NCBI GenBank assembly: GCA_002315285.1
Contig: DCGR01000067.1
Location: forward strand, 1-6,944
Direction: 5' to 3'
DNA: 6,944 bases
DNA from: Bacteroides sp. UBA1773
GTDB taxonomy: Bacteria > Bacteroidota > Bacteroidia > Bacteroidales > Bacteroidaceae
In this document: one piece after another, positions 4,380 through 6,944 of the stretch
How the letters are laid out: the number at the start of each line of letters is the position of its first letter
How positions within the stretch are numbered: the stretch's first letter is position 1
Made by a program: the position numbers and the translations under genes
The notes under the pieces: generated by a model
The model's database searches: none
Told to the model about the DNA's origin: nothing
The model's input: the letters and a program-made list of their open reading frames with translations, nothing else

Positions 4380-6743
4380 ATGGCAGTAAATATGATTACT
4401 TACGACGCACAGCGTCACAAGATAGCAAAGCCAGTAACAACGCGCGAGGAGTATATCTCCTTGCGTGACTCAGAGGCGAACCGTATGGCTGAAAAGCATA
4501 GAATGGTGCAAATGAACTATAGTTTAGCCAGCGAAAATGAGAACGAGAGTTCTTTCCCATTGAGAGGCGCAAAGACTGTTGGCAACAGCGTGGGCATGGA
4601 TGTGGACTTGAACGAAGACGAAAACGAAAACGAAAAACAGACGAATGCTATTCATGACCTTATTCTTTCGAAGAAAGAGGAACTGGGATTGCTGATGTTG
4701 GAGCGTTCCGCAACGAAAGGCTACCACCTCGTCTTCCGTCGCCATGCAGACATGACAAACGAGGAGAACCTGCGTTGGGCGAGTGACATGCTGGGTGTGG
4801 AGTTCGACAAGGGTGCGAAGGATGTGACACGCGTGTTCTTTACCCCACCTTCAGATAAGCTTCTATATCTCGATGATGAAATCTTCAGCAGAAGTCCCCT
4901 AACCCTCGAAGAGGTCAGCATCGGGGTCAAGGAGGAAGACAATAATTCTATCGAAAAACCAACCGAGGGGTCAGACCCCTTGATTGGCAATTCGACAGAA
5001 TTAATCACAAGGGATTTATATTTGGGTACCCCTTACTCTACGATCATTGACAAGTACTGGGAACTCTTTTACAATGGCCAGACACCGGTGAAGTCAAATC
5101 GTGATACGTTGACATACGAGTTGGCGAACGTGATGAAGCATATCTGCGGATTTGACCGTGAGTTGCTTGCCCGGGTGATTCCTTGCTACGATGGTTTTCC
5201 TGAAGCAGAGAAGATGAAGTGCATTGACTCTGCACTGTCAGGCAAACGCACGCAGATGCCAAAGCGACTTAAAGAAGTGCTGTATGACATCCAGCGCTCC
5301 ATGCTTATCAGTGGCGGGCAGGGTTCTCCTATCGGAGAGTTAGAAGGAGCTTTAGCTCAAGACGAGTTATTCTTCTACAACCGTATTCCGAAGGGCGTGC
5401 TTGCGCAAGGCGTGAAGGAGTCGATTGATGCGGCTGGAAAGGCACTATCCATGCCAGTGATTACGGCTGTGTGTCCGGCTATCGGTGCAAGGGCAACGGG
5501 TGTGCAACTTGTGGTGCACGGCAAACCGAACACGCTGAATCTCATCTCGTACATCGCTGGCGATTTTGCTTCCGGCAAGGGGCAGATGGACGATGTGGTT
5601 AAAGCATGGATGTCAGAAGACATCTCCATGGCTGAGATGTACAACCAGCAATGGGCAGAGTATGCCGAGAAGAAGAAGCGAAGCAAGAACAAGAAGGAGC
5701 AACCCGAGGAGCCGAAGTTGCCAAAGGTGTGGCTCACGCTCAACAATACCACTGCGAACCTTGCCGAGGAACTTGCCAATGTGCAAGGCAGACATGCCTT
5801 CTCCTTCACTCCTGAGGCAGATGTTGTAAGCTTGAAGTGGAAGACATCAATCAGCGATTTCTCCACCATGATCCGACAGAGCTATGACGGTTCGGCATAC
5901 GACCGCGAAGCTCGCAGCGTGGATGCGGTTAATGTACACATACCCCGACTGCTATGGAATGTGGTGATGTGTGGTACGCCTGATGCCCTTTACCGTGTGG
6001 TAAACAACTATACGGATGGTTTTCAGAGCCGTATTGCGGTGGCTCGTACTCCCGACAACACATTCGCTGCACTGGAGGACACGCCTGCACATCTGACTGA
6101 CGTTCAGAAAGAGAAGATAGAGCAGATTTCACACCTGTTGCCATTGATGAACGGCATTGTGGATTTGCCGAAACTGGAGGCACGAGGCAGAGAGTGGCTG
6201 GAAGAGATTCGCCTGGAGACGATGAAGAATGATGACAAGGTGATGGCTCGTCAGCGTATGCGTATCTGCGTTACAGCTCAACGCATGACCTGTTGCCTGA
6301 TGCTTGCTGCGGTGTGTGCAAAACTCATCAAGGAACATGGCATGAACGGTGCGGAAAGGCATCTGAAGACAGATCCATACCTATGGAAGAAGATGATGGA
6401 AAAGCAGCAGACACAAGCGTTCTTAGACATGTTCGGCATCATAGCCGACTCCCTGATTGACAACGCTATGTATTTCTTCCGCGACCGCATTGAGGATGCC
6501 TTCTCTTCACGCTCATACGCAGGTAACAAGGTACAGTTATCGGGGCGCTCTCGCAAGGGCAAGAACGACACCATCTACAGCCGTCTGCCTCAGGAGTTCT
6601 CATCTGTGGAAGCAATGAACCACTCGATAGCCGTGAAGGGGGCCTCCGTGACTCAAAATGCCGTGCAACAGATGCTGAAAAACTGGATTAAGCAGGGATT
6701 GGTGGAAGTGACCGAGAATGATAATTATCGTAAAACATCGTAA
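4380..6743 (+). CDS. 787-aa primase/helicase-like protein (BT4734/VirE-N plus DUF3987)
   Basis: Residues 65-170 resemble the BT4734-like/VirE N-terminal domain, related to archaeo-eukaryotic primases: D74-V-D76, then KGYH (H116), LGVEFD and KDVTR (D148, R151). Residues about 215-305 (YSTIIDKYWELF to RLKEVLYDI) are helical, like a primase C-terminal domain. Residues 330-570 fit DUF3987, a RecA/helicase-like region: GDFASGKG (394-401) is the P-loop, with G in place of the usual S/T, followed by a Lys-rich insert (430-440), TPEAD (477-481), the strand LLWNVVMCGTPDAL and FQSRIAVARTP with a candidate arginine finger R551. Residues 732-787 look like a winged helix (VTQNAVQQMLKNWIKQGLVEV). Length is usual for the family. 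The expected role is cytoplasmic DNA priming or unwinding; activity is inferred. In Bacteroidales such genes often sit near HU-like genes, absent here. The start at 4380 (MAVNMITYD) is 37 bases after the previous gene; ATG 4392 is an alternative. Confidence 0.95.
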   Translation: MAVNMITYDAQRHKIAKPVTTREEYISLRDSEANRMAEKHRMVQMNYSLASENENESSFPLRGAKTVGNSVGMDVDLNEDENENEKQTNAIHDLILSKKEELGLLMLERSATKGYHLVFRRHADMTNEENLRWASDMLGVEFDKGAKDVTRVFFTPPSDKLLYLDDEIFSRSPLTLEEVSIGVKEEDNNSIEKPTEGSDPLIGNSTELITRDLYLGTPYSTIIDKYWELFYNGQTPVKSNRDTLTYELANVMKHICGFDRELLARVIPCYDGFPEAEKMKCIDSALSGKRTQMPKRLKEVLYDIQRSMLISGGQGSPIGELEGALAQDELFFYNRIPKGVLAQGVKESIDAAGKALSMPVITAVCPAIGARATGVQLVVHGKPNTLNLISYIAGDFASGKGQMDDVVKAWMSEDISMAEMYNQQWAEYAEKKKRSKNKKEQPEEPKLPKVWLTLNNTTANLAEELANVQGRHAFSFTPEADVVSLKWKTSISDFSTMIRQSYDGSAYDREARSVDAVNVHIPRLLWNVVMCGTPDALYRVVNNYTDGFQSRIAVARTPDNTFAALEDTPAHLTDVQKEKIEQISHLLPLMNGIVDLPKLEARGREWLEEIRLETMKNDDKVMARQRMRICVTAQRMTCCLMLAAVCAKLIKEHGMNGAERHLKTDPYLWKKMMEKQQTQAFLDMFGIIADSLIDNAMYFFRDRIEDAFSSRSYAGNKVQLSGRSRKGKNDTIYSRLPQEFSSVEAMNHSIAVKGASVTQNAVQQMLKNWIKQGLVEVTENDNYRKTS
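4966..4980. repeat. perfect palindromic repeat inside the 787-aa gene
   Basis: AGGGGTC-A-GACCCCT is a perfect inverted repeat. The GGGGTCAGACCCC core is a widespread REP-like word in bacterial genomes. It is in frame, encoding EGSDPL (residues 196-201) in the linker between the primase-like and helical domains, where an insertion would be tolerated. Confidence 0.65.
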
Positions 6744-6779
6744 CAGCGATTAAGCGAGGTGTTGAGGTGGAGTTAGTCA

Positions 6780-6815
6780 TCAGTCACGATGGTCAATAGT
6801 CATTAGTCATTAAGG
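6780..6815 (-). repeat. heptamer block, right copy of the 36-bp inverted repeat
   Basis: The reverse complement equals 1192-1227 at 35 of 36 bases. The block begins 37 bases after the stop of the 787-aa gene. With its left partner it brackets all four genes and the forward promoters. Confidence 0.8.
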
Positions 6816-6831
6816 AAATCACAATGCAGCA

Positions 6832-6865
6832 AGGGCAAGTACCTGTTCAGTCAGATACTTGCCCT
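6832..6865. terminator. 10-bp stem hairpin between convergent genes, probable terminator
   Basis: AGGGCAAGTA (6832-6841) pairs perfectly with TACTTGCCCT (6856-6865) around a 14-nt loop. On the plus strand it is followed by AAAAAAGTTTTTA, so the T run is displaced by seven bases. On the minus strand it has no T run after it. Its position between two convergent genes supports termination in one or both directions. Confidence 0.6.
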
Positions 6866-6899
6866 AAAAAAGTTTTTATCAAAAATTAGTTTTTATTTG

Positions 6900-6944
6900 T
6901 TATTCTACTGCTGCCTGAGCGGCTGCAAGACGTGCGATTGGCAC
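6900..6944 (-). CDS. 3' end of a convergent gene, last 14 codons
   Basis: On the minus strand an open frame enters from the right edge and ends at TAA (6902-6900) with VPIARLAAAQAAVE. The Ala-rich, helix-forming tail and the hairpin 35 bases downstream fit a real gene end. Another frame is also open across the edge segment, and 14 residues are too few to name a family. Confidence 0.4.
   Translation of the reverse strand: MPIARLAAAQAAVE

Noticed and set aside
5375..5869. 164-codon minus-strand frame
   Set aside because: It is opposite the DUF3987 region of the 787-aa gene, has a Ser/Cys/Phe-rich shadow composition and lacks a promoter.

Overview
The window looks like chromosomal DNA of a Bacteroidales species, most likely Prevotella/Segatella or Bacteroides. 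Five -7 elements fit the Bacteroidetes form TAnnTTTG. Four of them have a -33 TTG exactly 20 nt upstream, and Shine-Dalgarno sites are mostly absent. The largest protein has a BT4734/VirE-N-like domain followed by a DUF3987-like helicase region, a pairing common in Bacteroidales. No taxon can be proved from the sequence alone.

Layout. Bases 1-1590 hold no convincing protein gene. The extreme left edge is the first 14 nt of a tRNA on the minus strand, preceded by a leader hairpin and a strong promoter. Two more minus-strand promoters follow near 674-706 and 1101-1132. The third has a 15-bp direct repeat at 22-bp spacing upstream, like an activator site. Bases 1192-1550 are a repeat nursery: tandem heptamers of two families (CCCATGA/CCCATTA and GACTAAT/GACTATT) and a long AT-rich palindrome. 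A forward promoter (1595-1625) then reads into two tightly spaced genes. The first encodes an unrecognised 434-aa protein (1837-3141) and the second a 147-aa protein with an RteC-like C-terminus (3144-3587). A textbook intrinsic terminator (3637-3668) ends this unit.

The second unit begins with an inverted-repeat operator candidate, a -7 box without a proper -33 box, and a strong hairpin plus T-tract starting at the predicted transcript 5' end (3668-3763). It then encodes an unrecognised 142-aa protein (3914-4342) and the 787-aa primase/helicase-like protein (4380-6743). A 36-bp heptamer block after it is an inverted copy, with one mismatch, of the block at 1192-1227, so the two copies bracket all four genes. 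The right edge holds a 10-bp stem hairpin and the last 14 codons of a convergent gene.

How the genes may work together (inference): the large protein has the outline of a primase-helicase acting on DNA, and its upstream partner ends in an acidic segment as some single-strand DNA-binding proteins do. The first two proteins share a short GPxxGN(I/V)xxQ motif, at the C-terminus of one and the N-terminus of the other, which suggests a shared docking or self-assembly motif. Two unidentified genes plus a primase/helicase pair, inside inverted repeats and with a regulated-looking leader, make this a plausible accessory module. No integrase, transposase or known defence gene is present in the window.
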